Assembly (NCBI GenBank): GCA_902581605.1
Contig: CACHPE010000008.1
Span: 1 to 64,000, forward strand
DNA from: an uncultured Pelagibacteraceae bacterium
GTDB taxonomy: Bacteria > Pseudomonadota > Alphaproteobacteria > Pelagibacterales > Pelagibacteraceae
Length of the DNA stretch: 64,000 nt
Direction: 5' to 3'
In this document: piece by piece, positions 53,695 to 63,372 of the stretch
Layout of the letters: each line of letters starts with the position of its first letter
How positions within the stretch are numbered: the first letter of the stretch is position 1
The notes under the pieces: model-generated
Told to the model about the DNA's origin: nothing
What the model saw: only the letters and a program-made list of their open reading frames with translations
The model's database searches: none
Position numbers and translations under genes: made by a program

Positions 53695-54501
53695 TTAGGA
53701 TGCTTTTTTGAAAGAAGTGAACTTGTCTTTATCAATATTTTCTGAAATATATTCTTTTCTTTTTTTATCCCAATAAATTATCTCAAAAGTTCCATCATAT
53801 TTTTCTGTTAATGCTGTACAAGACTCAACCCAATCACCACAATTTAAATAATTCACACCATCAAGGTTTAAATTTTCAGCGTGATGGATGTGACCACAGA
53901 TTATTCCATCAAATCTTTTTCTTTTTGCATATTTTGAAAGTGTGTTTTCATATTCACCTATATATTTGACAGCATTTTTTACCTTATATTTTAAAAATTT
54001 TGCCAAAGACCAATAGTCTTTACCTCTCAACTTTCTAAAGAAATTTATAATAATATTAATTTTAAGTAATAATTCATATGCAATAGCTCCTAATTTAGAT
54101 AGCCATTTTGCATGTTTCATTACTCCGTCCCAAGCATCACCATGAACAACTAAATATTTTTTTCCTAACTGAGTTTCATGAATAACTCTATTTACTATTT
54201 TAATATCACCCAAATGCATTGGGATAAATTTTCTAAACACCTCGTCATGATTACCAATAATGTAAAATACTTTTGTTCCGTGCCTTGCTTTTCTTAATAT
54301 TTTTTGAATGACATCATTGTGCTCTTGAGGCCAATAGAAACTCTTTTGCATAGCCCAAACATCGATGATGTCTCCAACCAAATAAAGATTTTCAGATCTT
54401 GAATTTTTAAAAAATTCTAGAAGCTTGTTTGCTTGACAACCTTTAGTACCAAGATGTACATCAGATATGAATATACTCTTATATTTTAATATTGGGGCCA
54501 T
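53695..54501 (-). CDS. plcP: Phospholipase C-type metallophosphoesterase PlcP
   Basis: A 268-residue calcineurin-like metallophosphoesterase. The metal-ligand motifs are FISDVHLGTKGC, LVGDIIDVWAM, IIGNHDE, VVHGDAWDG and GIICGHIHHAE. It resembles UDP-2,3-diacylglucosamine diphosphatase (LpxH) in fold. PlcP rather than LpxH is chosen because it directly precedes agt and phoR and has the PlcP-like YLNCGDWVESCTAL. PlcP splits phospholipids to diacylglycerol, freeing the phospho-head group and giving Agt its substrate. Its start is 14 bases from a Pho box oriented toward the divergent kinase gene. Confidence 0.82.
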   Translation of the reverse strand: MAPILKYKSIFISDVHLGTKGCQANKLLEFFKNSRSENLYLVGDIIDVWAMQKSFYWPQEHNDVIQKILRKARHGTKVFYIIGNHDEVFRKFIPMHLGDIKIVNRVIHETQLGKKYLVVHGDAWDGVMKHAKWLSKLGAIAYELLLKINIIINFFRKLRGKDYWSLAKFLKYKVKNAVKYIGEYENTLSKYAKRKRFDGIICGHIHHAENLNLDGVNYLNCGDWVESCTALTEKYDGTFEIIYWDKKRKEYISENIDKDKFTSFKKAS

Positions 54502-54515
54502 TAAAAAAACCTTTT

Positions 54516-54534
54516 TTGTAACACAACTGTAACT
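54516..54534 (+). promoter_or_regulatory. Pho box in the plcP/DAG-kinase-like divergent spacer
   Basis: TTGTAACACAACTGTAACT on the plus strand is a direct repeat of TGTAAC at an 11-bp period, close to the pstS box. A weak -10 (CTATTT, 54543-54548) follows at suitable spacing, so activation of the kinase-like gene at 54574 fits. The box is within 15 bases of the plcP start on the other strand; reading it for plcP would need a different geometry. Confidence 0.75.
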
Positions 54535-54573
54535 CGAATCATCTATTTCTTATTTCATTAAAATGTTAAGGAT

Positions 54574-55485
54574 ATGTTAAAATTTAATTACGAAAAAATT
54601 ATGCATTATTGTTTAATATATAATCTCAATTCATCATCAGGGAAAAAAGTAAAATTAGTAAATAAAATTTATGAAAAATTAAAGATCAATAATACTGTTG
54701 ATTTTTTCAAAACTAAATCTGAAGAAGAGGCAAAAAAAATATTTCTTGAATTTAAAAATAAAAATTATGATAGATTGATAGTTGCTGGTGGTGATGGATC
54801 AGTATCATTTGCTATCAATGAATTAATCAAAAATGACTTTGATTTTAATGAAAATTTTGCAATTGGGTATATACCGGCTGGGACTGCCAATTTACTTCAA
54901 GCAGAGTTATCTATAACCAAAAAAGTAAATGATGTTTGCAGTGTTTTAACATCAAATAATTATAAACAATCTAATCTTATAAAAATAAATGAAAATTATT
55001 TTTTTTTAATGGCTGGTATTGGTTGGGATGCTAAAATTGTTCACTCTATTGATACGCGTATAAAAAAAATACTAGGAAAGATAATTTTTGGTTTAAAAGG
55101 GTTACAACATTTTTTATTTATGAATAATAATAAACTTAATGTTTTCTTTGACGGTCAAAAACATCAGGCTGATTGGATATTGTCATCTAATACAAGGTAT
55201 TATGCTGGTCATCATAAGATAAATAAGTCAGATATTTTTGATGATAGATTGGTAACTTACGTGTTCAAAGATTTAACAAGATTAAAACTAATATATTATA
55301 TAATTTTAATTATTATTTATGGAGATTTATCGAAAAACAAATCTGTTATCACTACTTACTCAAAAAATATTCATATTGATGGTAATAATTTTGAAATTCC
55401 CGTTCAGATTGATGGGGACAATTTTGGATGTCATAAGCAGATTGATATTGAATTTTCAGATAAAAAAGTAAATTTTTTACTATAA
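54574..55485 (+). CDS. Diacylglycerol/lipid kinase family protein
   Basis: A 303-residue DAGK-catalytic-domain protein (YegS/BmrU/DgkB type). The nucleotide motif is DRLIVAGGDGSVSFAINEL near residues 67-85, and GYIPAGTANLLQAEL matches the family PxGTxN. FLMAGIGWDAKIVH follows. Such enzymes phosphorylate diacylglycerol or related lipids. Divergent from plcP-agt and preceded by a Pho box, it could recycle excess diacylglycerol to phosphatidate when PlcP is active. ATG 54574 overlaps AAGGA too closely; ATG 54601 (MHYCLIYN) is an equally likely start. Confidence 0.82.
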   Translation: MLKFNYEKIMHYCLIYNLNSSSGKKVKLVNKIYEKLKINNTVDFFKTKSEEEAKKIFLEFKNKNYDRLIVAGGDGSVSFAINELIKNDFDFNENFAIGYIPAGTANLLQAELSITKKVNDVCSVLTSNNYKQSNLIKINENYFFLMAGIGWDAKIVHSIDTRIKKILGKIIFGLKGLQHFLFMNNNKLNVFFDGQKHQADWILSSNTRYYAGHHKINKSDIFDDRLVTYVFKDLTRLKLIYYIILIIIYGDLSKNKSVITTYSKNIHIDGNNFEIPVQIDGDNFGCHKQIDIEFSDKKVNFLL

Positions 55486-55575
55486 TTTTAAATAACATAA
55501 TTTAACAAAAAATTATTTTACTTATATATTTAATTTAAATATGATTGTTTTTTAAATTTACTGTAGGGGGTTGTC

Positions 55576-55785
55576 ATGAGTAAAAAACTCAAGAAAAATG
55601 AAAAAAGAAAAAAGAAATTTATCAAATCAATAGATAAACTTAAAAATAAGATAAGTTTAAAAGAAAAAAAATTATCTAAAATTAATATAAAAATTGCAAG
55701 TTTAGAAAAAAAAGCTGCTGAAAAAAGAGCAAAAAAAATAGCTAAGAAACAAGCTAGTGAAAGCTCAGCATCTGTAAATAATTAA
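55576..55785 (+). CDS. Small Lys-rich coiled-coil protein
   Basis: A 69-residue, extremely basic protein: MSKKLKKNEKRKKKFIKSI, then heptad-like LKNKISLKEKKLSKINIKIASLEKK, then an Ala/Lys-rich end and the tail ESSASVNN. No family recognised. A strong GGGGG ribosome site lies 7 bases before the ATG, an unusually good one in this genome, which argues that it is translated well. A nucleic-acid-binding or ribosome-associated role is possible but unproven. Confidence 0.65.
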   Translation: MSKKLKKNEKRKKKFIKSIDKLKNKISLKEKKLSKINIKIASLEKKAAEKRAKKIAKKQASESSASVNN

Positions 55786-55798
55786 TATCTGAATTCGT

Positions 55799-55832
55799 CT
55801 TTCTCTCTTCTCAATTATGAAAAGAGAGAAAG
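55799..55832 (+). terminator. Strong hairpin after the Lys-rich small gene
   Basis: CTTTCTCTCTT and AAGAGAGAAAG form a perfect 11-bp stem with a 12-base loop, 14 bases after the stop. TAGTTAATTAAC follows, without a good U-run, so it may be a stability or processing element rather than a Rho-independent terminator. Confidence 0.5.
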
Positions 55833-55840
55833 TAGTTAAT

Positions 55841-55900
55841 TAACAAAATTTAAAATAAATACGAGAAGAATAATTTATTATTTAACTATAAATTTTGTTA
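55841..55900. repeat. Long inverted repeat in the 240-bp spacer (possible structured RNA)
   Basis: TAACAAAATTTA (55841-55852) is an exact inverted repeat of TAAATTTTGTTA (55889-55900). Inside it AATAAAT and ATTTATT pair again around ACGAGAAGAATA. Together they can form a hairpin of about 60 bases. Together with the hairpin at 55799-55832 and a smaller AAACTT/AAGTTT dyad near 55903-55919, this spacer is unusually structured. No ORF or known RNA family is recognised in it. Confidence 0.55.
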
Positions 55901-56026
55901 GCAAACTTTAGATAAGTTTAATTACAAAAATATTTATCTAATATTACAATTCAGTTAATTTACCATTGCCCCTAAAATGCTGTTGCATTTGAATACAATA
56001 ATTATTCTTAAATTATTCAACTATAT

Positions 56027-56869
56027 TTAAAATAGCTTAATCCCAATCACCCCAATAACTATAAGCACAATCGATATAATTTTTTTAAGATTGATAGTTT
56101 CTTTTAAGAAGAAATAGCCAATAAATATTGAGAAAAAAATACTCGTTTCTCTTAGAGCTGCAACTAGAGGAATTGGAGCCTTTGTGAAACCCCAAACAAC
56201 AATTACGTAAATAATAAAAGATATAGATCCTCCTGCCCAAAATATCATTTTTGCATATTTAAAAACCTTTGAAAAAATATTCTCATGTTTATTTAGTTTT
56301 AAAATGATAGGAAAAACTAAAGCACTAAATAAAAAGGAAAAACTAATATAGGAAATTGCTGATGTACTTACTCTTGCTCCGTATCCATCAATCAATGAAT
56401 AAAGACCTATAAATGATCCAGTAAGCAGTGAGTATTTAATTATTTCAATTTGATTTTGATTTTTTGAACCAAATAATCCAAGAAACATTATTCCTACACA
56501 GATTAACAATATTGAAACTAGGGTAGGTATTTTAAATACTACACCAAGAAAAATTATGGAGATCAATGTAGCCAATAAAGGACCAAAGCCTCTGAATATT
56601 GGATAGACATTAGTGTAGTCACCTACCTTGTAAGAATTCAGCATATACCATTGATAACCTTGATGAGCTAATACGCTTGCAATTATATACGGTAGCGACT
56701 CTTTTCCAGGTAAAGGAAAATAAAAAATACAAATTAAAGCTAAAGGAATGTGGCCTAAAACAATAGCTAGAACTGCAATCGCTTTATCTGGATGATGTTT
56801 AACCATCGCATTCCAAATGGCATGCATAATAGTTGCTAATAGAATTACAAAAAATACTGTGGTGTCCAT
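56027..56869 (-). CDS. EamA-family (DMT) transporter
   Basis: A 280-residue protein with about ten TMs and two EamA repeats. IMHAIWNAMVKHHPDKAIAV at the start and PLVAALRETSIFFSIFIGYFFL near the end are typical. The family exports or imports small metabolites; the substrate is not evident. It has its own gene end after a 240-bp hairpin-rich spacer and lies 7 bp after manC. Confidence 0.88.
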   Translation of the reverse strand: MDTTVFFVILLATIMHAIWNAMVKHHPDKAIAVLAIVLGHIPLALICIFYFPLPGKESLPYIIASVLAHQGYQWYMLNSYKVGDYTNVYPIFRGFGPLLATLISIIFLGVVFKIPTLVSILLICVGIMFLGLFGSKNQNQIEIIKYSLLTGSFIGLYSLIDGYGARVSTSAISYISFSFLFSALVFPIILKLNKHENIFSKVFKYAKMIFWAGGSISFIIYVIVVWGFTKAPIPLVAALRETSIFFSIFIGYFFLKETINLKKIISIVLIVIGVIGIKLF

Positions 56870-56876
56870 TAATTAT

Positions 56877-58082
56877 TTATTTTACTCTACCGTAAACGTC
56901 TTGGTATCTTACAATGTCAGTTTCTTTTAAAATTGAACCTACCTGAGCTTCAACAATCTTAACTGCTTTCTTACCTGAATTTTGAACTCTATGAATAGCT
57001 TCTAATGGAATAAATATATGCTCACCTGGTTTTTTAGTAATTATATCTTTATTAAGTGTTATTTTAGCATTTCCTTGAGTAACCAACCAGTGTTCAGCTC
57101 GGTGATGATGTTTTTGCAAACTTAATATACCCTTTGGTTTTACATATAATTCTTTAATTAGAAACTCTTTACCCTCAAATAAGTTTGTGTATTTACCCCA
57201 TGGGCGATAATAAATATTTTTTTTCTTAATATATTTATTTTTATTTTTGTCATACATCTTCAAAATTTCTTTCCAACTTCCAAGATCCGACCAAGGAATA
57301 TCTAGTTTAATTGCATTAATTTGTTTGGTTTTTTCTAAAATTGCATAATCAAAAGATTTTGCTGTAGCTTTTATAAATGAAGCTTTATTCAAAAAATAAG
57401 TATTAGACTTGTATTTTGCTTTTTTTACTGCATTTAAGCAATTTCTATAACTTTTAGGCAGATACTTTTTAAAGTTATTAATAATCGAGTCTTTTCGAAG
57501 ATAAAACATTCCTGAATTCCAATAGCCTTTATTCTTTATAATTTGTTTTGCTTTAGCTTCTTTTGGTTTTTCAACAAATCTTGTTACTTTATTAATATTT
57601 CCTTTGATTTTTTTGGTTAAAAAATAACCATAATCACTAGTTGGAGATTTAGGTTTAATGCCAAAAACAAATATATTTTCTTCATTAAGGTTTGATTTAT
57701 TTTTGTTTATCGCCTTATTAAAAACACTCATTTTTTCAATCAAATGATCAGCAGTAAAAAACATCAAAGGTTGATGATTAGGTATATCTTTAATTAAGGC
57801 AGTGCTTAGAATAGCTGGTGCGGTGTTTCTTTTGGCTGGTTCTACAACGATTTTATATTTATTTATTTTGTTTTTTTTTAAATGCTGCTTAACTTTTTTT
57901 AAATACTTCTTGTTTGTACTTATGATTGGGGTATCGTAAATTGATGCTTTTGTTCTCTCAAGTGTTTTTCCAAGTAAAGTCCAATTACCAAAATTAATAA
58001 ACTGTTTTGCTTGATGATTTTTAGAATTTGTCCAAAGTCGAGTTCCAGCACCCCCACATAAAATAACTGGACGAATTTTCAT
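56877..58082 (-). CDS. manC: Mannose-1-phosphate guanylyltransferase / mannose-6-phosphate isomerase
   Basis: A 401-residue bifunctional type II enzyme making GDP-mannose for cell-surface sugars. The nucleotidyl part has CGGAGTRLWTNSKNHQAKQF at residues 10-29 (Thr-Asn-Ser where most have Pro-Leu-Ser) and FVEKPKEAKAK. The C-terminal isomerase/cupin part has RPWGKYTN and LQKHHHRAEHWLVTQG with the metal His. It is shorter than the usual 470 residues, with loops trimmed, but both domains are present. It abuts ilvD (one shared base), a chance-looking pairing common in compact genomes. Confidence 0.92.
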   Translation of the reverse strand: MKIRPVILCGGAGTRLWTNSKNHQAKQFINFGNWTLLGKTLERTKASIYDTPIISTNKKYLKKVKQHLKKNKINKYKIVVEPAKRNTAPAILSTALIKDIPNHQPLMFFTADHLIEKMSVFNKAINKNKSNLNEENIFVFGIKPKSPTSDYGYFLTKKIKGNINKVTRFVEKPKEAKAKQIIKNKGYWNSGMFYLRKDSIINNFKKYLPKSYRNCLNAVKKAKYKSNTYFLNKASFIKATAKSFDYAILEKTKQINAIKLDIPWSDLGSWKEILKMYDKNKNKYIKKKNIYYRPWGKYTNLFEGKEFLIKELYVKPKGILSLQKHHHRAEHWLVTQGNAKITLNKDIITKKPGEHIFIPLEAIHRVQNSGKKAVKIVEAQVGSILKETDIVRYQDVYGRVK

Positions 58083-59800
58083 TAAATCTCTGAATAATCC
58101 TTAACTTCTTTTTTCTTACCTGGATGTGTTGGTGCACCTAAATATGCTGGTCCAACTGTTTGTGCATATTTCCATAAAGTACCAGATCCAAAATCTGATT
58201 TTCTAGCCTTCCATTTTCTTTTTCTTGCAGCCATTTCTTTTTTAGAAAGTCTTACATTTATAGTTCCCTTCTTGGCGTCTATATCGATGATATCTCCTGT
58301 ACGTAAAAGGCCTATAGGACCCCCTAGAGCGGCCTCAGGGCCTACGTGACCCACACAAAAGCCTCTAGTGGCTCCAGAGAACCTGCCATCGGTAATAAGG
58401 GCTACTTTCTCCCCTTTTCCCTGTCCATAAATTGCACTTGTTGTCGATAACATTTCTCTCATACCAGGGCCTCCAACAGGTCCTTCGTATCTAATTATAA
58501 TTACATCACCATCATTATACTTTTTGCTTTGAACAGCTTTCATTGCACTTTCCTCATTTTCAAAACATCTTGCTTTACCGGTAAATTGTAATTTTTTAAG
58601 TCCTGCAACTTTAACAATTGCACCTTCAGGTGCTAAGTTTCCTTTTAATCCAACAACACCTCCAGTTGGTGATAATGGATTTTTATAAGATCTCATTACT
58701 TTTTGTTTTGGATTAAATTTAATACCTTTTAAATTTTCTTTCATAGTTTTCCCAGTAACTGTCATACAATCACCATGAATATATCCACCTTCATATAAAG
58801 TTTTTAATAACATTGGGACACCACCTGCTAACCACATATCTTTTGCAACATATTTTCCGCCTGGTTTTAAATCTGCAAGATAAGGTGTTCTTTTAAAAAT
58901 TTTAGCAACATCCATTAAGTCAAATTTAATTCCTGCTTCATTTGCAATAGCAGGTAAATGTAAACCTGCATTTGTTGATCCACCAGTTGCAGCAACAACT
59001 GTTGCAGCATTTTCCAAAGCTTTTCTTGTAACAATATCTCTTGGTTTAATTCCTTTTTTCAAAAGGTTCATAACTGTTTTACCACTTGCTTTTGCGTATT
59101 TATCTCTTTCTTCATATGGAGCTGGTGTTCCTGCTGAATAAGGTAATGCTAATCCAATTGCTTCAGACACACATGCCATTGTATTTGCAGTAAATTGTCC
59201 ACCACAAGCACCTGCACTTGGACAAGCTACTAATTCTAATTTTCTAAGTTCTGCGGCAGACATTTGACCTGTTGAATGTTTTCCAACCGCCTCAAATACA
59301 TCTACAACTGTTACGTCTTTTCCTTTATATTTGCCTGGAAGGATCGATCCACCATATATAAATACACTTGGTACATTCAATCTAACCATAGACATCATTA
59401 GACCTGGTAAAGATTTATCACATCCAGCAATACCAACTAAAGCATCGTAACAGTGACCTCTAACTGTAAGTTCAGCTGAATCAGCGATTACTTCTCTTGA
59501 TATCAATGAAGATTTCATTCCTTCATGACCCATCGCAATACCGTCAGTAACAGTAATTGTGCAAAATTCTCTTGGAGTTCCACCATTAGCTCTAACTCCT
59601 TTTTTAACTGATTGAGCCTGTCTCATTAGAGCAATATTACATGGAGCTGCCTCATTCCAGGTAGAAACTACACCAACAAAAGGTTTTGCTACGTCTTTCT
59701 CAGTTTCTCCCATAGCATAATAAAACGATCTGTGTGGAGCTCTATCTGCCCCTAATGATGTATGTCTGCTTGGAAGTTTCTTTTTATTAAATTTAGCCAT
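58082..59800 (-). CDS. ilvD: Dihydroxy-acid dehydratase
   Basis: IlvD removes water from 2,3-dihydroxy acids in valine, leucine, isoleucine and pantothenate synthesis. The 572-residue Fe-S enzyme has the three cluster Cys in [24 protein letters not shown] and [19 protein letters not shown]. Conserved GAIVKVAGL and [19 protein letters not shown] are present. It is between valS and manC with a one-base overlap on each side, so valine synthesis and tRNA-Val charging share a transcript. Fe-S assembly may use ErpA. Confidence 0.97.
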   Translation of the reverse strand: MAKFNKKKLPSRHTSLGADRAPHRSFYYAMGETEKDVAKPFVGVVSTWNEAAPCNIALMRQAQSVKKGVRANGGTPREFCTITVTDGIAMGHEGMKSSLISREVIADSAELTVRGHCYDALVGIAGCDKSLPGLMMSMVRLNVPSVFIYGGSILPGKYKGKDVTVVDVFEAVGKHSTGQMSAAELRKLELVACPSAGACGGQFTANTMACVSEAIGLALPYSAGTPAPYEERDKYAKASGKTVMNLLKKGIKPRDIVTRKALENAATVVAATGGSTNAGLHLPAIANEAGIKFDLMDVAKIFKRTPYLADLKPGGKYVAKDMWLAGGVPMLLKTLYEGGYIHGDCMTVTGKTMKENLKGIKFNPKQKVMRSYKNPLSPTGGVVGLKGNLAPEGAIVKVAGLKKLQFTGKARCFENEESAMKAVQSKKYNDGDVIIIRYEGPVGGPGMREMLSTTSAIYGQGKGEKVALITDGRFSGATRGFCVGHVGPEAALGGPIGLLRTGDIIDIDAKKGTINVRLSKKEMAARKRKWKARKSDFGSGTLWKYAQTVGPAYLGAPTHPGKKKEVKDYSEI

Positions 59801-62427
59801 TATATACCCTTTATTGTTACTGATATTTTCTCAATATCATTCTTTAAATTATTATAATTATTTTTTTCTTGTTCAACAATCTCTTTTGGAGTACGGTCTA
59901 CAAAACTTTTATTTTCTAATCTTTGAGATATTTTATTCATCTCTTGCTCTAATCTGCTTTGTTTATTTGTTAAATTTTCTTTTATTAATTTTAAATCAAC
60001 ATCTTTATCAAAATAAATCTTAAACAAATCTCCAGAAACAACCATTGTCGCAGCTGGTTTATCTAAATCCTTATCTAATATACTGTTTATTCTTCCTAGT
60101 TTTTTTAAAATAATTTCATTTGTATTAATAAAGTCTTTTTGATTTTTATTAATATTACTTATTGATACATCAATAAATGAGCCTGGGCTTACATTTAGCT
60201 CATTTTTAAATGATCTAATCTCTGAAATAATATTTATGATGTTTTCAACCTGTTCAGTGCTACTATCCTTATTTATTTCACCTGATAACCAGTTTTTAAG
60301 CATCAAATAATCGCCACCTTCATTATCAAATTTGTTTTTAAGCCAAATTTCTTCAGTAACAAAAGGAATAAAAGGATGTAGCAAAATTAAAATTTGTTTA
60401 AATACAAAAGATGATACTTTTTTTACCTCTGCTTTAGCTTTTTCATCATCTGAAAAGAGTATAGTTTTAGATAGTTCTAAATACCAATCACAATACGAAT
60501 GCCATGCAAATTGATAGGCATTTTTAGCAGCTTCATCAAATCTATAATCTTCAAGGTTTTTTTGTATTTTGTTTTTAGTTTCAACAAGTTCTGAATAAAT
60601 CCATTTGTTAATATTAACATTTAAACTAGGAACTTTTTCTATATCTTTAAAATCACATTCATTAGTGATTAAAAAATTATTTGCATTCCACAATTTATTT
60701 AAAAAATTTCTATAACCTTTTACTCTATCCTCAGAAAGCTTAACATCAGTTCCTGGTGAAGCCATTGACAATAAAGTAAATCTAAGTGCATCTGCACTAT
60801 ATTTTTCAATTAAATCTAAAGGATCAATTACATTTCCTTTCGATTTAGACATTTTCTGCCCCTTTTCATCTCTAACTAAAGCATGAACATAAATATCCTT
60901 AAAAGGTTCTTTGTTTAAAAATTCAGTTCCAAACATAATCATCCTAGCTACCCAAAAAAATATAATATCAAAACCTGTAACTAAAACTGATGTTGGGTAA
61001 AATTTATCTACATATTTGTTATCATCTGGCCAACCAAGTGTAGCAAAAGGCCATAAGCCAGATGAAAACCAAGTGTCTAAAACATCTGGATCACGATTTA
61101 ATTCAACATCTTTACCGTAATGTTTTTTTGCTTGTTGTTTTGCATCATCTTCATTTTCTGCAACAAAAATTTTTTTATCTGGACCATACCAGGCAGGTAT
61201 TTGATGTCCCCACCAAAGTTGTCTTGAAATACACCATGGCTCAATATTATTCATCCATTGAAAATAAGTTTTTGACCAATTCTCAGGAAAGAAATTTGTC
61301 TTTTTTGAATTAACAACTTCTTTAGCTTTAACAGATAATTTACCTGCATCAGCAAACCATTGTTCTGTTAAGAAAGGTTCAATTATTGAATTAGATCTAT
61401 CTCCATAAGGAACTTTATTTTTTATATTCTCCTCTTTTACAAAAAATTCTTTTTCTTTAAGTTCTTTTAAAATTTTTTTTCTTGCTTCAGACCTATCAAG
61501 ACCTACGTAAGTTTTTGGAGCATTTTTATTTATTTTACCTGCTTCAGTAAAAATATTTATAATTTCAAGATTGTTTCTTTGCCCAACTTCATAGTCATTA
61601 AAATCATGAGCTGGAGTTATTTTTAATGCTCCAGTTCCTTGCTCAGGATCCGCATAATCATCTTCAATAATTTTAATCTTTCTTCCAACAATTGGGATAG
61701 TAACTGTTTTACCAACAAAGGATTTAAATCTTTCATCTTTTGGATTAACAGCAATAGCTGTATCACCGAGCATTGTTTCAGGTCTTGTTGTTGCAATTGT
61801 TATAAATTCATCTGTTCCATCTATTGGATATCTGATGTAATAAATTTTAGAATTTACCTCTCTTTGATCTACTTCTAGGTCTGAAATAGCTGTTTTTAAA
61901 ACTGTATCCCAATTGACCAATTTCTTATCTTTATAAATAAGTCCTTTATTATATAGATCCACAAAAACCTTAATTACTGATTTGGATAAATTTTCATCCA
62001 TAGTAAAAGCATTTCTAGACCAATCACAGGAACAACCTAGTTTTTTTAACTGGTTTATTATTATGTCGCCATATTGATCTTTCCATTCCCAAACTTTTTC
62101 GATGAATTTTTCTCTACCAATTTCATTTTTATCAATTTTTTCAGAAGTTAATTTTTTCTCGACTAAAGCTTGAGTAGCTATACCAGCATGGTCTGTACCT
62201 GGTTGCCATAACGTTTCATAATTATTCATTCTGTGATAACGAATTAATAAATCTTGAATAGAATTATTGAGAGCATGACCCATATGCAAACTGCCAGTTA
62301 CATTTGGTGGAGGAATTACAATTGAGAATTTTTTTGAATTTTCTCTAGGTTTAAAAAGACCATTTTTTTCCCAATAAGAATAAATTCTATTTTCTACATC
62401 AGAATGTATATATTTCTCGCTACTCAT
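59800..62427 (-). CDS. valS: Valyl-tRNA synthetase
   Basis: An 875-residue class Ia enzyme charging tRNA-Val. [20 protein letters not shown] is the HIGH region, the editing domain has [19 protein letters not shown], and [19 protein letters not shown] is the KMSKS loop. The C-terminal coiled-coil arm that stabilises tRNA is present ([21 protein letters not shown]). It is upstream of ilvD, sharing one base. A promoter guess on the minus strand (TTGTTA, 16 bp, TATAAA) lies about 15-45 bp upstream. Confidence 0.97.
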   Translation of the reverse strand: MSSEKYIHSDVENRIYSYWEKNGLFKPRENSKKFSIVIPPPNVTGSLHMGHALNNSIQDLLIRYHRMNNYETLWQPGTDHAGIATQALVEKKLTSEKIDKNEIGREKFIEKVWEWKDQYGDIIINQLKKLGCSCDWSRNAFTMDENLSKSVIKVFVDLYNKGLIYKDKKLVNWDTVLKTAISDLEVDQREVNSKIYYIRYPIDGTDEFITIATTRPETMLGDTAIAVNPKDERFKSFVGKTVTIPIVGRKIKIIEDDYADPEQGTGALKITPAHDFNDYEVGQRNNLEIINIFTEAGKINKNAPKTYVGLDRSEARKKILKELKEKEFFVKEENIKNKVPYGDRSNSIIEPFLTEQWFADAGKLSVKAKEVVNSKKTNFFPENWSKTYFQWMNNIEPWCISRQLWWGHQIPAWYGPDKKIFVAENEDDAKQQAKKHYGKDVELNRDPDVLDTWFSSGLWPFATLGWPDDNKYVDKFYPTSVLVTGFDIIFFWVARMIMFGTEFLNKEPFKDIYVHALVRDEKGQKMSKSKGNVIDPLDLIEKYSADALRFTLLSMASPGTDVKLSEDRVKGYRNFLNKLWNANNFLITNECDFKDIEKVPSLNVNINKWIYSELVETKNKIQKNLEDYRFDEAAKNAYQFAWHSYCDWYLELSKTILFSDDEKAKAEVKKVSSFVFKQILILLHPFIPFVTEEIWLKNKFDNEGGDYLMLKNWLSGEINKDSSTEQVENIINIISEIRSFKNELNVSPGSFIDVSISNINKNQKDFINTNEIILKKLGRINSILDKDLDKPAATMVVSGDLFKIYFDKDVDLKLIKENLTNKQSRLEQEMNKISQRLENKSFVDRTPKEIVEQEKNNYNNLKNDIEKISVTIKGI

Positions 62428-62551
62428 TGATTTTAAAGTTTATAATTTAATAATCTAAATTAACAATAATCAATTTGGATCGTTATTTAATAGACTAATA
62501 GAAAAAATTTATTATAAAAAGGCATCTGTAGCTATTAGCTAAAAATAAGAT

Positions 62552-62625
62552 GGCAACGTGGCGGAATGGTTACGCAGAGGATTGCAAATCCTTGTATCCC
62601 GGTTCGATTCCGGGCGTTGCCTCCA
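62552..62625 (+). tRNA. tRNA-Cys (anticodon GCA)
   Basis: A full cloverleaf: acceptor GGCAACG/CGTTGCC, anticodon loop TTGCAAA (anticodon GCA), T arm CCCGGTTCGATTCCGGG, discriminator T and encoded CCA. The upstream DNA has TAGCTATTAGCTA (62529-62541), a double palindromic TAGCTA of unknown meaning. It shares a tandem with tRNA-Asn 49 bases downstream. Confidence 0.97.
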
Positions 62626-62674
62626 AAAAAATTCTTGTTTTAGTTATAAAAAAAAGTAAGTTTGCTTTTTACAT

Positions 62675-62750
62675 TCCTCGGTAGCTCAGTTGGTAGAGCA
62701 GTTGACTGTTAATCAATTGGTCGCAGGTTCGAGTCCTGCCCGAGGAGCCA
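62675..62750 (+). tRNA. tRNA-Asn (anticodon GUU)
   Basis: Cloverleaf with acceptor TCCTCGG/CCGAGGA, D arm TAGCTCAGTTGGTAGAGCA, anticodon loop CTGTTAA (anticodon GTT), T arm GCAGGTTCGAGTCCTGC, discriminator G and encoded CCA. GUU-anticodon tRNA is a substrate of Tgt, encoded at 1956-3068. It is probably cotranscribed with tRNA-Cys. Confidence 0.97.
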
Positions 62751-62810
62751 GAATTTAAATTAAATAAAATTTTCTCTTAAGTTAAAACTAGGGTCTTAAT
62801 TAAATTTTAA

Positions 62811-63182
62811 TTAAACAGCTTTTGAAATTCCTGAACCTGAAATTTGTAAAGATTTATTAAATTTTAATTTTTGATCAGCATTAAGTTCTGAATATAATTT
62901 TACTAAAAAATTATAATTAACATTCATGTGACCTTCCTGTGATTTTTCTAAATTAACTAAATATTCTGAAAAATCTTCAAAGAAATAATTAATTGGGACT
63001 TTTAAATAATTTGCAAGTTGAAGTAATCTTATTGAACTTACACCGTTAGTCCCTTTCTCATACTTTTGAATTTGTTGAAATGTTACATTAATTGCTTTTG
63101 CTACTTTAGTCTGAGTTAAACCTAAAGCTAATCTTCTTAGCTTAAGCTTGTTGCCTAAGTGTTTATTGAAATTATCTTCCAT
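62811..63182 (-). CDS. XRE-family helix-turn-helix regulator
   Basis: A 123-residue regulator. The HTH is in residues 15-70: LRRLALGLTQTKVAKAINVTFQQIQKYEKG, typical of an alphaproteobacterial Cro/CI-type group. NYLKVPINYFFEDFSEYL follows, also shared with that group. The C-terminal region probably dimerises. It lies after tRNA-Asn, convergent to it. The ribosome site GGGG sits in the loop of a 6-bp hairpin TTAAGA/TCTTAA ending at the ATG, and two copies of a 16-bp element flank its promoter, so autoregulation is plausible. Confidence 0.88.
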   Translation of the reverse strand: MEDNFNKHLGNKLKLRRLALGLTQTKVAKAINVTFQQIQKYEKGTNGVSSIRLLQLANYLKVPINYFFEDFSEYLVNLEKSQEGHMNVNYNFLVKLYSELNADQKLKFNKSLQISGSGISKAV

Positions 63183-63235
63183 TAAGACCCCTCTTAATTA
63201 AATTTTATAAAGCTCATTCAACCTATTTATTAATG

Positions 63236-63317
63236 TTACTGCAATAGAAAAATTTATTTTTTTTTGTAAGAAATTTGAAATAATCAAAATACTGTCAAGC
63301 ATTACTTCAATAGAAAA
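63236..63317 (-). promoter_or_regulatory. Two direct repeats flanking the XRE promoter
   Basis: TTACTGCAATAGAAAA (63236-63251) and TTACTTCAATAGAAAA (63302-63317) differ at one base and are 66 bp apart (about six turns of helix). On the minus strand TTGACA (63298-63293), the likely -35, lies between them. This is a suitable layout for an autorepressor using DNA looping or two operators. The regulator's own site is unknown. Confidence 0.5.
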
Positions 63318-63372
63318 TTGAATTATTTAGATTGTTTAAATCTTATATTATGCCTTATAGTGGTTATATTTT

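Noticed and set aside
55561-55577. CTGT...TTGTCAT before the Lys-rich gene as a Pho box
   Set aside because: The half-sites are 10 bp apart rather than 11, and the sequence is mainly the GGGGG ribosome site and the start codon.
62529-62541. TAGCTATTAGCTA upstream of tRNA-Cys as a specific regulatory site
   Set aside because: Short AT-rich double palindrome with no matching consensus and no second copy noticed; chance cannot be excluded.
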